Assembly (NCBI RefSeq): GCF_010500995.1
Contig: NZ_QVMK01000009.1
Coordinates: 35,033 to 99,032 of the forward strand
Source of the DNA: Bacteroides sp. 224
GTDB taxonomy: Bacteria; Bacteroidota; Bacteroidia; Bacteroidales; Bacteroidaceae
Length of the DNA stretch: 64,000 nt
Direction of reading: 5' to 3'
Shown here: positions 40,823 through 51,881 of the stretch, one piece after another
How positions within the stretch are numbered: position 1 is the first letter of the stretch
How the letters are laid out: each line of letters begins with the position of its first letter
Notes under the pieces: generated by a model
Databases searched by the model: none
What the model saw: only the letters and a program-made list of their open reading frames with translations
Told to the model about the DNA's origin: nothing
Made by a program: the position numbers and the translations under genes

Positions 40823-41563
40823 ATGCCTAAAAACGCTATCGAACCCAAATCGAAGATGTGGAACCTGTGGCATGGCTGTCATAAGTTAAGCGCAGGTTGC
40901 CAGCATTGCTACGTTTACCGTGGCGATGCCAAACGGGGTGTTGATAGTAATATCGTTACCAAAACCAAGAACTTCGACCTACCCATACAAAAGAAGCGGA
41001 ACGGTGAGTATAAGATCCCATCCGGTTCGTTGGTCTATACCTGTTTCACTTCCGATTTCTTTGTAGAAGATGCCGATGAGTGGCGCAGGGAGGCATGGGA
41101 GATGATACGTCTTCGCAGCGATTTACGCTTTATGATGATTACCAAACGCATCGACCGCTTGCAAGTCTCCCTGCCCGATGATTGGGGTGATGGATACGAG
41201 CATGTAACCATCTGCTGTACTGTTGAGAATCAAGACCGTGCCGATTACCGCCTACCCATCTATAAAGAGGCACCTATAAAACACAAAATCATTATCTGCG
41301 AACCGCTATTAGAACGTATAGACCTTACGCCATACAATATCGGTTCATGGGTGGAACAGGTTGTTGTTGGAGGAGAATCCGGCTATAATGCCCGCCCTTG
41401 CAATTTCGATTGGATAATGGAGTTACATAATTTGTGTGTAGAGCAAAACGTATCTTTCTGGTTCAAGCAAACCGGAGCCAAATTCATTAAAGACAACAAA
41501 CTATACAATATTAATCGCCGGCTGCAACACTCACAAGCTCGCAAAGCAGGGATCAATCTATAA
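40823..41563 (+). CDS. DUF5131 (phage Gp37/Gp68-like) protein
   Basis: A 246-residue protein. CHKLSAGCQHCYVY holds a CxxxxxxCxxC cluster of the kind in DUF5131, which resembles a radical-SAM cluster. LRFMMITKRIDRL, EHVTICCTVENQ and VVGGESGYNARPCNFDW are further family motifs. Homologues occur in phages and mobile elements and are of unknown function. It stands alone behind its own promoter. A remnant of another copy's C-terminus is at 20949. Confidence 0.83.
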   Translation: MPKNAIEPKSKMWNLWHGCHKLSAGCQHCYVYRGDAKRGVDSNIVTKTKNFDLPIQKKRNGEYKIPSGSLVYTCFTSDFFVEDADEWRREAWEMIRLRSDLRFMMITKRIDRLQVSLPDDWGDGYEHVTICCTVENQDRADYRLPIYKEAPIKHKIIICEPLLERIDLTPYNIGSWVEQVVVGGESGYNARPCNFDWIMELHNLCVEQNVSFWFKQTGAKFIKDNKLYNINRRLQHSQARKAGINL

Positions 41564-41809
41564 TTCACTTATACTATAAAAAAGGAAGATAGAACTTCCC
41601 AAGTTTACCCAACTTGAGACATTTGGATATATGTGGCGTTCATGGGGAGATAGTTTCCTGTATCTTAAATATTTGCTAAATTTGTCGGCTGATACAGTTA
41701 TTCTTTTTATGCAATGTGTATTTCGGATAACTATTGCATTTATTTATAAGTTGGTGGCAATGCGGGGACAGTGAGCAGAATGAGGTAAAGCGTAAAATGA
41801 GAAATAAAT

Positions 41810-42571
41810 ATGGAGAAACAAATTTATTCAGATTATTCGAGATTAACATTTGAAGAATTTCAAAAATTCTCAACACCTTGTGAATTGCATGATATAGCAA
41901 GTCGATGTTTGTACGAAATTAAACAATGGATTGTTGAGAGCGACTTATGTAGCGAGGCTACTGCATTGATGATTTTTTGGAATGCTTGTCCTGCAGACTT
42001 TTTAAATTATAGTTGGAATAAGAAAACAGGTAATGACATAGATGTATTCAATATTATTCGAACTGTTATCAATAATTTTGAAAAAGGATTTTATTTGAAA
42101 ACAGATATTAAGTATGACCCAAGTGAGGTAATATCCAAAACAAAATTTATTCCGGAAGTTGTTTTACAAGCCAGTAAAGGCGAAGAACCATACATTTACA
42201 TAGACAAAGAGGAAGTACATTCATGGTTTGGCGATTATTTAGTCAGCAAAATAAACCGTTGTGATACGACTATTGAACTTTATAATATCGCAGTATCTCT
42301 CAAACACAGAGAAATCAATGTTTATGAAAAAATCCTTGAACACCCTTTGTGTGACAAAGCTATTGCTCTTATCATTTATTGGCTTCTTGATAAATATAGC
42401 AATTCTTCATTGTATGCCACAGATTGGCTGATTATTAAACCAGTGCTTGAGAAAATTGTACATAAATTAGAAAACAACGAATATAAGGAGATATTGGCTT
42501 ACGACCCTAACAAAGAAGTAAAACCTATAAAATGGAAAATACCTGATTATATGTTTAAGAAAATTGGTTGA
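41810..42571 (+). CDS. DUF4274-like protein, two repeats
   Basis: A 253-residue soluble helical protein with two copies of a repeat of about 110 residues: one around ELHDIASRCLYEIKQWIVE and ALMIFWNACPADF, and one around ELYNIAVSLKHREINVYEKI and ALIIYWLLDKYS. This fits the DUF4274 pattern. No enzyme motif is visible. It is followed 9 bases later by an attC-like hairpin, as in integron cassettes. The 41564-41809 gap has no gene; it holds part of the TGTGGC repeat at 41621-41641. Confidence 0.72.
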   Translation: MEKQIYSDYSRLTFEEFQKFSTPCELHDIASRCLYEIKQWIVESDLCSEATALMIFWNACPADFLNYSWNKKTGNDIDVFNIIRTVINNFEKGFYLKTDIKYDPSEVISKTKFIPEVVLQASKGEEPYIYIDKEEVHSWFGDYLVSKINRCDTTIELYNIAVSLKHREINVYEKILEHPLCDKAIALIIYWLLDKYSNSSLYATDWLIIKPVLEKIVHKLENNEYKEILAYDPNKEVKPIKWKIPDYMFKKIG

Positions 42572-42580
42572 AATGCCTGC

Positions 42581-42643
42581 ACCCAACTGTCAGTTTGGTG
42601 CAATACCCTTCGGGATACTGCACCAAGCTGACGGACGTTATGC
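42581..42643 (+). repeat. attC-like imperfect palindrome
   Basis: ACCCAAC (42581-42587, fits RYYYAAC) and GTTATGC (42637-42643, near GTTRRRY) bracket an imperfect stem of 20 bp or so: left arm starting GTCAGTTTGG (from 42589), right arm ending CCAAGCTGAC (to 42632). This is the layout of an integron attC site. No integrase gene (intI) is present in the window. A related end, CGGACGTTGTGTG (minus strand, about 27765-27777), lies upstream of the LRR gene. Confidence 0.5.
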
Positions 42644-42768
42644 ACAATGCGTGTGCAACCCGAAACGTCCTTTCAAAATTGAAAAATAAAAATCCTGAAA
42701 TAATCCGTTGTCTTCGAAACTTGAAGAATCGGAAAAACAAACAAAAGACAATTGCAATATACAGTAAA

Positions 42769-43161
42769 ATGAAGCGACCTCTAAAAAAACAAAATAAACA
42801 TATTGGAGTTATTCTTGCTATTGTTACATTACTTCTTATTTTTATGAGTAATGTATTGTTTAACACTTTTGGTGTTAACTTGTCAACAAATGAATTTCCA
42901 TATTATGTTAATTTTATATTAATTGCATTATTAATTGTATCGTATCTATTATTTCGATTTTTTCATTATAAACTCATTCCTTTTATAATTTCAGTTTTGA
43001 TATTGCAAAATCTGTTAATCAGTGCGATGGTCGATTTAGTTCGCGGGTCGGAAGATTATGATATGTCCAATGATTTTTCTTTTCTCATAGCAGTGCCCGT
43101 AGCATTTATCGGAACAGTTGTTTGGGGAATTATTTTTGATTATCGAAGAAATAAAAAATGA
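42769..43161 (+). CDS. Small integral membrane protein
   Basis: A 130-residue protein from MKRPLKKQNKHIGV at 42769. It has a basic N-terminus and four hydrophobic segments (VILAIVTLLLIFM, YVNFILIALLIVSYLLF, IPFIISVLILQNLLI and LIAVPVAFIGTVVWGIIF). I reject an in-frame start at 42568 because it reads through the attC-like hairpin. It probably sits in the inner membrane. Function unknown. Confidence 0.6.
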   Translation: MKRPLKKQNKHIGVILAIVTLLLIFMSNVLFNTFGVNLSTNEFPYYVNFILIALLIVSYLLFRFFHYKLIPFIISVLILQNLLISAMVDLVRGSEDYDMSNDFSFLIAVPVAFIGTVVWGIIFDYRRNKK

Positions 43162-43253
43162 AAGTAAAAATATTAGGCTTTCTCATTCTTATATTATCTC
43201 GTATTACAGTATTGAATTATTGTTCAATTTTACAACAAATAAATCAACAAAAA

Positions 43254-43913
43254 ATGAATATTATAAAATCAGTAATTATCATATCCATTTCAACAATAAT
43301 ATGTTCATGTACACAGAAAAATTCAATCTCCTATACCTGTTTCCCCGAATTGCTTGTAAATGATAGCGACAACTTTGCCAATGCAGTGATTACAAATAAC
43401 ACCTTATTGGATGTATATTGTCTTTTCAATAATATTACCGATAGTCTTGCCCCAAAAATTATTGGCGACCATGCCAACATTCGTGTCTTTGAGGGAAATC
43501 CTTTGAAAATTTACATTGATGAAAGTTGCTTGTTAGTATTTCCCGATAGGTTGGAAATAAAAGAAAAACCAACACTTTTAATTGAGAAAAAAGTCATTGA
43601 TACTCATGTTTTCACGACAAATCGCAGTATGCAGAAACTTCCCGACGGAACTTCTAAAGTAAACTATGATTTAGGAAAAAAGTATTTTCAAACAGACGTT
43701 GGAACACTCGAACTTAAACGAGAGAGCGGTGGATGCGACGATACAGGTAAAAATCCTTTTGAAATACAACATAATGGCAACAGCTTAATGTTTACCAACA
43801 TTGGAAACCTTTGTTTTTTTGAATATGATTTGGATAAAAATGGGAAAAAGGAACTTTTTGTACTGAACTATCATATTTGTGCCTCGTATTTGGCATTGTA
43901 TAAAATTGAATAA
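43254..43913 (+). CDS. Hypothetical lipoprotein
   Basis: A 219-residue lipoprotein from MNIIKSVIIISISTIICSC (43254), lipid Cys about residue 17 or 19. A frame extending back to 43158 exists and overlaps the membrane gene by 4 bases, but the lipoprotein start is more sensible. The body is beta-rich with LGKKYFQTDVGTLELKRESGG and an acidic YDLDKNGKKELFVLNYH, which could bind calcium. Function unknown. Confidence 0.6.
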   Translation: MNIIKSVIIISISTIICSCTQKNSISYTCFPELLVNDSDNFANAVITNNTLLDVYCLFNNITDSLAPKIIGDHANIRVFEGNPLKIYIDESCLLVFPDRLEIKEKPTLLIEKKVIDTHVFTTNRSMQKLPDGTSKVNYDLGKKYFQTDVGTLELKRESGGCDDTGKNPFEIQHNGNSLMFTNIGNLCFFEYDLDKNGKKELFVLNYHICASYLALYKIE

Positions 43914-44123
43914 TAAAAGGAACAAACACCTTAAAGACTCTTTAGAAACTTCACTCTGCCCTTTGAATGTTCTACTTTGTATCTTCGCCAATCAAATAAA
44001 GATAATCTAAAGAGATATTTATCAGACATATAATAAATAATTGTATTTTTGTATTCCTCCGCAGGTAAAAAACAAACAATGCACTGTGCATAACAATCAA
44101 GGATTTGGTGTCAGGTGGACGCT

Positions 44124-44154
44124 TGTGGCTTCGATTTGGCAGCATGTGGCGTTG
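44124..44154. promoter_or_regulatory. Direct-repeat operator element, copy 1
   Basis: Two TGTGGC half-sites (44124-44129 and 44145-44150) start 21 bases apart with TTCGATTTGGCAGCA between them. A near-identical element (29/31) is at 50292-50322. It is about 110 bases before the -7 box of the cupin-hydrolase gene. Confidence 0.65.
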
Positions 44155-44186
44155 TAAGCGAATTAAGAATCAAAATCAACAGCGTT

Positions 44187-44271
44187 TTTTGACAAAAACA
44201 ATATTGACCTTTTGAGCAAAACAATTTGAGCCGTTGAACAAATTCGCTTAACGACTTTCACTTTATCTTTG
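44187..44271 (+). promoter_or_regulatory. Promoter region of the cupin-hydrolase gene
   Basis: Two 23-base repeats built on TTTTGA...AAAACAAT (44187-44209 and 44210-44232) precede a -7 box TATCTTTG (44264-44271), 57 bases before the start. The repeats could be a second operator. The 43914-44186 stretch holds an inverted GTTATGCACA-type sequence near 44085-44096 and no gene. Confidence 0.55.
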
Positions 44272-44328
44272 CATTGTAAATTCAGATGAATAACTAATGA
44301 TTAAGGTATAATGTAAAACGATAAAGGA

Positions 44329-45616
44329 ATGAAAACACTATTCAACTTCACAATAGCTTGTATGGCTTTATTCCTTACAGGCTGCAACAGCAATAATTCT
44401 AATAACAATAATAATATGACCGCAAACGAAATTTTCCCGAAAGGGCAGAAAGCGGAGGCCAATTTCACAGGTACGGCTTATGTTGAAATGTTAGTGACAG
44501 ACGACACAACCTTTAATACGCAGGTTTATAATGTAAGCTTTGAACCGGGCTGCCGCAATTACTGGCACTCACATCCGGGTGGACAATTATTACTGATAAC
44601 TTCCGGCAAAGGTTATTATCAGGAGAAAGGCAAACCGATACAACTGCTCCAACCGGGCGATGTAGTAGAGATAAAACCCGATATTGTTCACTGGCACGGT
44701 GCTACTCCCGATAGCGAATTTGTTCATATAGGCATTACTACGCAGGCAGATAAAGGCGCAGCCATTTGGTATGGAGCCGTTTCAGATGAAGAATACAACA
44801 GTTATACTATGAACGGCACAGAAAAACAAGAACAATATACTTTTGAACTAAGTGATAATGTAACACGCCGGAAAGTAACTTTCACAAACCGTTATGGAAT
44901 AGCACTAACGGGAGATTTATACATTCCCCAAAAATCAGGTAGTGAAACTTTTCCTGCTATTGCCGTTAGCGGTCCCTTCGGTGCTGTAAAAGAGCAATCA
45001 TCGGGATTGTACGCCAACCGGATGGCAGAACAGGGGTTTGTTACGCTTGCTTTTGACCCGTCTTATACCCGCCGTTGATAAACGCATCAAAGCAGTAGCG
45101 ACCGCAAGTATGTACGATATGTCGAGAGTGAACGCAAGGGGGTATTTTGATGCAATGACACCGGAGCAGCGAAGCGAAATGTTGGAGCAATTAGGCGAAC
45201 AACGTTGGAAAGATGCGGAAGACGAAACGTTTGCTTTAGCTCCCAAAGGATTGCCGGACAAAATAGAAGGAAACGAACCTCAATTCGTGAAAGATTATTT
45301 TGATTATTACAAAACGGATCGGGGCTTTCATCCGCGCTCAATCAACTCAAATGGTGCGTGGACAGCGACTAATACGCTATCGTTTATGAATATGCCAATT
45401 CTGACCTATATCAACGAAATCTCCCCAAGACCCATATTGTTGATAGCCGGAGAGAATGCACATTCACGTTATTTTAGCGAAGATGCTTACAAAGCGGCTA
45501 CTGAACCGAAAGAGTTAATGATAATCCCTAATGCTGTTCATGTAGATTTATATGACCGTATGGATGTTATTCCATTCGATAAGTTAGAGTCTTTCTTTAC
45601 AGAGCACTTAAAATAA
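44329..45616 (+). pseudogene. Cupin-alpha/beta-hydrolase fusion lipoprotein, internally deleted
   Basis: The first part (44329-45078) has a lipoprotein signal (LTGCNSNN), a cupin domain (WHSHPGGQLLLI, GDVVEIKPDIVHWHG) and the start of a hydrolase (LTGDLYIPQKSG, FVTLAFDPSYT), then stops at 45078. The second part (to 45616) resumes with KRIKAVATASMYDMSRVN and ends with the hydrolase His region (IPNAVHVDLYDRMD). The family's nucleophile Ser segment between these is absent, so a block of roughly 60 residues and the frame were lost by deletion. If intact, it would join a metal-binding cupin to a hydrolase. Confidence 0.8.
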
Positions 45617-45699
45617 AAAATGATATGACAACAGTAAAATTAAACAATGGAGTAGAAATGCCAATCTTAGGATTCGGTGTTTATCAAGTTGAACCCTCT
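45616..45699. repeat. 84-bp direct repeat, left copy
   Basis: Identical to 47349-47432. It includes the start codon and first 25 codons of the aldo-keto reductase gene ([18 protein letters not shown]). It is the left flank of the insertion sequence and counts as a target duplication. A truncated AKR frame begins here at 45625 and runs into the element. Confidence 0.92.
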
Positions 45700-48206
<2,507 letters not shown>

Positions 48207-48217
48207 TACGATATATT

Positions 48218-48751
48218 ATGAGCAAAAAAGTATTAGTCCTGTCGGCGAGTCCCCGACGGAAAGGAAACTCCGATTATCTATGTGATGAGTTTATACGTGG
48301 GGCAAAAGAAGCCGGGCATGAAACGGAAAAGATATTTTTCCACGATAAAAAGATAAACTATTGTTTGGGTTGCGGAGCCTGTTACAAAACCCACAAATGC
48401 GTACAGAAAGATGATATGGCAGAGGTGCTGGACAAAATGGTCAATGCAGATGTATTGGTTTTAGCCACTCCCGTTTATTTCTATACCATGAATGCGCAGC
48501 TTAAAACCCTGATAGACCGCACCGTTCCCCGCTATACCGAGCTAAAGGGCAAAGCCTATCTTATAGCTACCCTTGCCGATAAAGGCGAAGAATCGATGGC
48601 AGGTACTATTGCTGCTTTCCGTGGATTTATGGATTGTCTCGATAATGTAGAGGAAGCAGAATATATCATTGGCTATGAAGCATGGAACAAGGGAGATATT
48701 GTCGGAAATCCTGCCGTAGAGAAAGCCTATCAAGCCGGAAAGAATGTATAA
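48218..48751 (+). CDS. NAD(P)H-dependent FMN oxidoreductase (iron-sulfur flavoprotein type)
   Basis: A 177-residue flavodoxin-like protein: VLVLSASPRRKGNSD is the FMN phosphate loop, and CLGCGACYKTHKC is a four-Cys cluster that may hold an iron-sulfur centre. It is 11 bases after the AKR. It could reduce quinones or nitro compounds. Confidence 0.85.
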   Translation: MSKKVLVLSASPRRKGNSDYLCDEFIRGAKEAGHETEKIFFHDKKINYCLGCGACYKTHKCVQKDDMAEVLDKMVNADVLVLATPVYFYTMNAQLKTLIDRTVPRYTELKGKAYLIATLADKGEESMAGTIAAFRGFMDCLDNVEEAEYIIGYEAWNKGDIVGNPAVEKAYQAGKNV

Positions 48752-48768
48752 CAAACAATCAACAGAAT

Positions 48769-49311
48769 ATGAAAACAATTATCCTATCATTTATTATCAT
48801 GGCAACAACTATTTCTGCCTATGGGCAAAATAATAAAACATTGGTAGTCTATTACTCCCGTACAGGGAACACAGAAACCGTAGCAAAACAAATACAGACG
48901 CTGACAAATGCCGATATTTTTCGCTTGGAGACGGTAAAAGCGTATCCCAAAGGTTATCAAGAAACTACGGAGGTTGCCAAGGAAGAGAAAAGCAATAATG
49001 CCCGCCCAGAGATAAAAGAGAAAGTGGAGAACATCAATCAATATGATACTCTCTTTATTGGTTTTCCTATCTGGTGGGGTACTTACCCGATGGCAATTGC
49101 TTCTTTCATTGAAAAACACAATCTGGAAAATAAAACCATCATTCCATTTTGTACACATGGCGGAGGTGGTGTTGACCAAGGTTTTAATGATGTGAAAAAT
49201 TTAACTCCAAAATCAAACCATAAAGAGGGACTAAGTCTCAGTGGAAGCCAAGCAAATTCTTCAAAAGCAGCTATTGAGAAATGGCTTCGAGAAATAGGAG
49301 TAATTAAATAA
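48769..49311 (+). CDS. Exported flavodoxin
   Basis: A 180-residue flavodoxin from MKTIILSFIIMATTISAYGQ, with a signal peptide that ends near residue 19 and no lipid Cys. TLVVYYSRTGNTETVAKQI is the FMN phosphate loop. An in-frame start at 48682 lies inside the previous gene and lacks the signal peptide. Periplasmic flavodoxins like this are common in Bacteroidetes; the electron partner is unknown. Confidence 0.85.
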   Translation: MKTIILSFIIMATTISAYGQNNKTLVVYYSRTGNTETVAKQIQTLTNADIFRLETVKAYPKGYQETTEVAKEEKSNNARPEIKEKVENINQYDTLFIGFPIWWGTYPMAIASFIEKHNLENKTIIPFCTHGGGGVDQGFNDVKNLTPKSNHKEGLSLSGSQANSSKAAIEKWLREIGVIK

Positions 49312-49401
49312 TTGGACTTTTACATAATATAGGATGCGCTTCGGCAATCTGAAAACGAGTTTTCGATTGCTCTCGGCTTTCACTATATTTCAGCAAAATA
49401 G

Positions 49402-49409
49402 TATCTTTG
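49402..49409 (+). promoter_or_regulatory. -7 box of the AraC gene
   Basis: TATCTTTG, 15 bases before the ATG at 49425. Confidence 0.6.
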
Positions 49410-49424
49410 TAGAAAAGAATCGTT

Positions 49425-50264
49425 ATGGAAACAGGAAAAGAAACATACGTTACGTTCAACTATTCAGACATCATTTATAGCTACTACTTCAGCGATGATT
49501 GTATGTGTTCGAAGATGGTGCGCGACCACTTTCTGGTCTATGTTTACTCCGGCGAATATGTGTTGGAAGAAGGCAAAAAGAAAACCATAGTGCGTCCGGG
49601 AGAATGTGTGTTTTTGCGCAGAGATAACCGTGTAGAGATGGCAAAACAGCCGAAAAACGGCGAACCATTTATGGGAATATTCATCTGTTACAAACGGGAT
49701 TTTCTGCGTAAAGTTTTTCAGGAGTTTGAGAAAGGCAAACTACCCATTGAAGCAAGTAAACATAAACAGAGCGTTATCAAATTGCCTGAAACGCCCGATA
49801 TTAAAGGTCTATTCCTGTCCATTACTCCTTACTTTGATTCTTCCATCAAGCCTTCGGATGATATCATGTGTTTGAAAATGCTGGAAGGTCTTCATGCCTT
49901 GTTGCGTATTGATGAACGATTTTACGCAACACTTTTCGACTTTGCCGAACCTTGGAAAATAGACATTATTGAGTTTATGGACAAGAATTATATGTACGAC
50001 CTCTCGATGGAAGAGATGGCTTCTTTTACAGGACGAAGTCTTTCAACTTTTAAGCGAGATTTTAAGAAGATAAGTGACTTGTCTCCCGAAAAATGGCTGA
50101 TTCAACGTCGGCTTGAAGCCGCTTATGATAAACTAAAAGAAACAGGAAAGTCGGTTTCGGATGTATATCTTGAAGTGGGTTTTAAGAACTTCTCTCATTT
50201 CTCTACTGCATTTAAGAAACAGTACGGAGTAACACCGAGTAATTTTAGTCAAGCCATAGTATAA
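49425..50264 (+). CDS. AraC-family regulator
   Basis: A 279-residue regulator with a cupin-like sensor half (VYVYSGEYVLEEGKKKTI, RPGECVFLRRDNRVE) and a C-terminal AraC domain (SMEEMASFTGRSLSTFKRDF, VSDVYLEVGFKNFSHFS). It lies between two clusters that share the TGTGGC element and is the leading candidate to bind it. The ligand is unknown. Confidence 0.88.
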   Translation: METGKETYVTFNYSDIIYSYYFSDDCMCSKMVRDHFLVYVYSGEYVLEEGKKKTIVRPGECVFLRRDNRVEMAKQPKNGEPFMGIFICYKRDFLRKVFQEFEKGKLPIEASKHKQSVIKLPETPDIKGLFLSITPYFDSSIKPSDDIMCLKMLEGLHALLRIDERFYATLFDFAEPWKIDIIEFMDKNYMYDLSMEEMASFTGRSLSTFKRDFKKISDLSPEKWLIQRRLEAAYDKLKETGKSVSDVYLEVGFKNFSHFSTAFKKQYGVTPSNFSQAIV

Positions 50265-50291
50265 AAACAGGTTTTTAGGCAGCTGGCAGTA

Positions 50292-50407
50292 TGTGGCTTC
50301 GGTTTGGCAGCGTGTGGCGTTGGAATCTATTTTGATAACATCTCCGTTTTGTGTTGAATAATCTCCGTTTTGTATAGTCGTTAGGGTACGACCACTCCAT
50401 ACCTTTG
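50292..50407 (+). promoter_or_regulatory. Operator elements and promoter of the SDR gene
   Basis: A TGTGGC pair (50292-50297 and 50313-50318), 21 bases apart, matches the element at 44124. A second direct repeat, ATCTCCGTTTTGT, occurs at 50340 and 50361, also 21 bases apart. The -7 box TACCTTTG is at 50400-50407. Confidence 0.65.
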
Positions 50408-50431
50408 CATAAACATTAAAACAGGAACAAA

Positions 50432-51295
50432 ATGGATAGTAAAATCATTCTGGTTACAGGAGCATCCGACGGTATAGGAAAAGAAACCGCCATGACGCTC
50501 GCAAAACAGGGGCATACGATTATCATTCACGGGCGTAACAAGCAGAAATTGCAGGCTGTTTATAACGATATAAAGGCTGAAACAGGTAATACCAATATTG
50601 ATATGTTCACAGCCGATTTTCTGTCGTTTGCCGAAATAAAACGCTTTGCAGATACTATAAAGCAGAAATACGACCGTTTGGATATACTCGTTAATAATGC
50701 GGGAGCGCAGTTTACCGACAAAAGAGAAACTACCATTGACGGACACGAAAAAACAATGATGATAAACGTGTTCGCTCCGTTTCTTTTGACTACACTTTTG
50801 CTCGACTTGCTCAAAAAAAGTCCGTCTGCAAGGGTCGTAACTGTTTCGTCCGCCTCTCACAAAATGGGCGGGAAACCCGATCTCAACGATATAGAATTGA
50901 AAAACAACTATACAATGTCGAGAGCATACGGCTTTTCAAAATTGTATGTGATATGGGTCATGCGGCATTTCATAACTGAAACTAAAAAAGCAGGAATAAA
51001 CAATATCACATTTAATTGCGTGCATCCGGCTTCTACACAAACAAACCTTGCACGAGAATCTTCTTCTTCGCTTCGGTTTCGGATCATAATGTTTCTTTGG
51101 AAACCAATGTTGATAAGCCTTGCCAAAGGTGCTAAAAGCAGTATCGAAGCTGGCGTATCTCCGAAATTGGAAGGTGTTACAGGTAAGTATTTCGGGCCTA
51201 AAGGCGAAGAAAAGGTTAGCGACAAATATTATTCTACCCAAAACGAACAGATAATTTGGGATTATTGTCTAAAAGTAACGGAGGATTACCGATGA
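50432..51295 (+). CDS. Short-chain dehydrogenase/reductase
   Basis: A 287-residue classical SDR: TGASDGIGKETA is the nucleotide-binding motif, LVNNAGAQF follows, and the catalytic Ser is in VVTVSSASH. In the active-site region YGFSKL supplies Tyr and Lys. It resembles retinol-dehydrogenase-like SDRs. The substrate is unknown. It overlaps the next gene by 4 bases. Confidence 0.88.
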   Translation: MDSKIILVTGASDGIGKETAMTLAKQGHTIIIHGRNKQKLQAVYNDIKAETGNTNIDMFTADFLSFAEIKRFADTIKQKYDRLDILVNNAGAQFTDKRETTIDGHEKTMMINVFAPFLLTTLLLDLLKKSPSARVVTVSSASHKMGGKPDLNDIELKNNYTMSRAYGFSKLYVIWVMRHFITETKKAGINNITFNCVHPASTQTNLARESSSSLRFRIIMFLWKPMLISLAKGAKSSIEAGVSPKLEGVTGKYFGPKGEEKVSDKYYSTQNEQIIWDYCLKVTEDYR

Positions 51296-51816
51296 AAATA
51301 GCTTTTATCATATTAGTTGCTCTGATAGGCGTTGCCGCATTCATGTTCGGCCCTCGAATACATAAAGATATTCAGAAGAAGCGCAACTATGAGAACACTT
51401 ATGCAATACAGAATATTGGAAATGGTAAAGATATTCGGGTGCATAATGCAGGAAACGAGGACGGGACAAAAATCATCCTATACAGTCATAATAATTGGGA
51501 GTGTATTACATGGCAGTTAATAGGACTGGAGGAAAATGTATATTTACTCAAAAACCTATATACGCAAAAGAGTTTCGAGCCTTCTTCGGCTCCGGCAACG
51601 GGCGTAACACTGTGGCAACAAACATTAGGCGGGAGCCGTTTACAATATTGGGAGTTTGTGAAGCAATTGGGCGAAAACTATTTGATACGCCTGAAAGATA
51701 CGGAACTGTATTTAACTGCCACATCTGACGAAAACGATTCTGATATTGTTCTTATGCCAAAGCAGGATTCAGACAGCCAGTTATGGAAACTGATAAGACA
51801 AAATCCAATTATCTGA
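51292..51816 (+). CDS. Membrane-anchored ricin-B-like beta-trefoil protein
   Basis: A 174-residue protein from MKIAFIILVALIGVAAFMFG, with one N-terminal membrane anchor. The rest has three ricin-like Trp repeats: NNWECITWQLIGLE, LQYWEFVKQLGE and DSQLWKLIRQ. Such domains bind sugars or proteins. Its start overlaps the SDR stop (ATGA), so they are cotranscribed. Confidence 0.72.
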   Translation: MKIAFIILVALIGVAAFMFGPRIHKDIQKKRNYENTYAIQNIGNGKDIRVHNAGNEDGTKIILYSHNNWECITWQLIGLEENVYLLKNLYTQKSFEPSSAPATGVTLWQQTLGGSRLQYWEFVKQLGENYLIRLKDTELYLTATSDENDSDIVLMPKQDSDSQLWKLIRQNPII

Positions 51817-51846
51817 TGATATACTTACAATACAGATAATTCTCCG

Positions 51847-51854
51847 TATTTTTG
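51847..51854 (+). promoter_or_regulatory. -7 box of the third AraC gene in this cluster
   Basis: TATTTTTG, preceded by TCTCCG as in the repeats at 50340. Confidence 0.55.
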
Positions 51855-51881
51855 TGGTTGCCAAACATATGAGTTAAGTTT

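Noticed and set aside
42568..42768. Upstream extension of the membrane protein gene
   Set aside because: It reads through the attC-like hairpin; the MKRPLKKQ start is more credible.
44090..44162. A second attC-like site (GCATAAC ... GTTGTAA)
   Set aside because: The sequence between is not palindromic and is better explained as the TGTGGC operator element.
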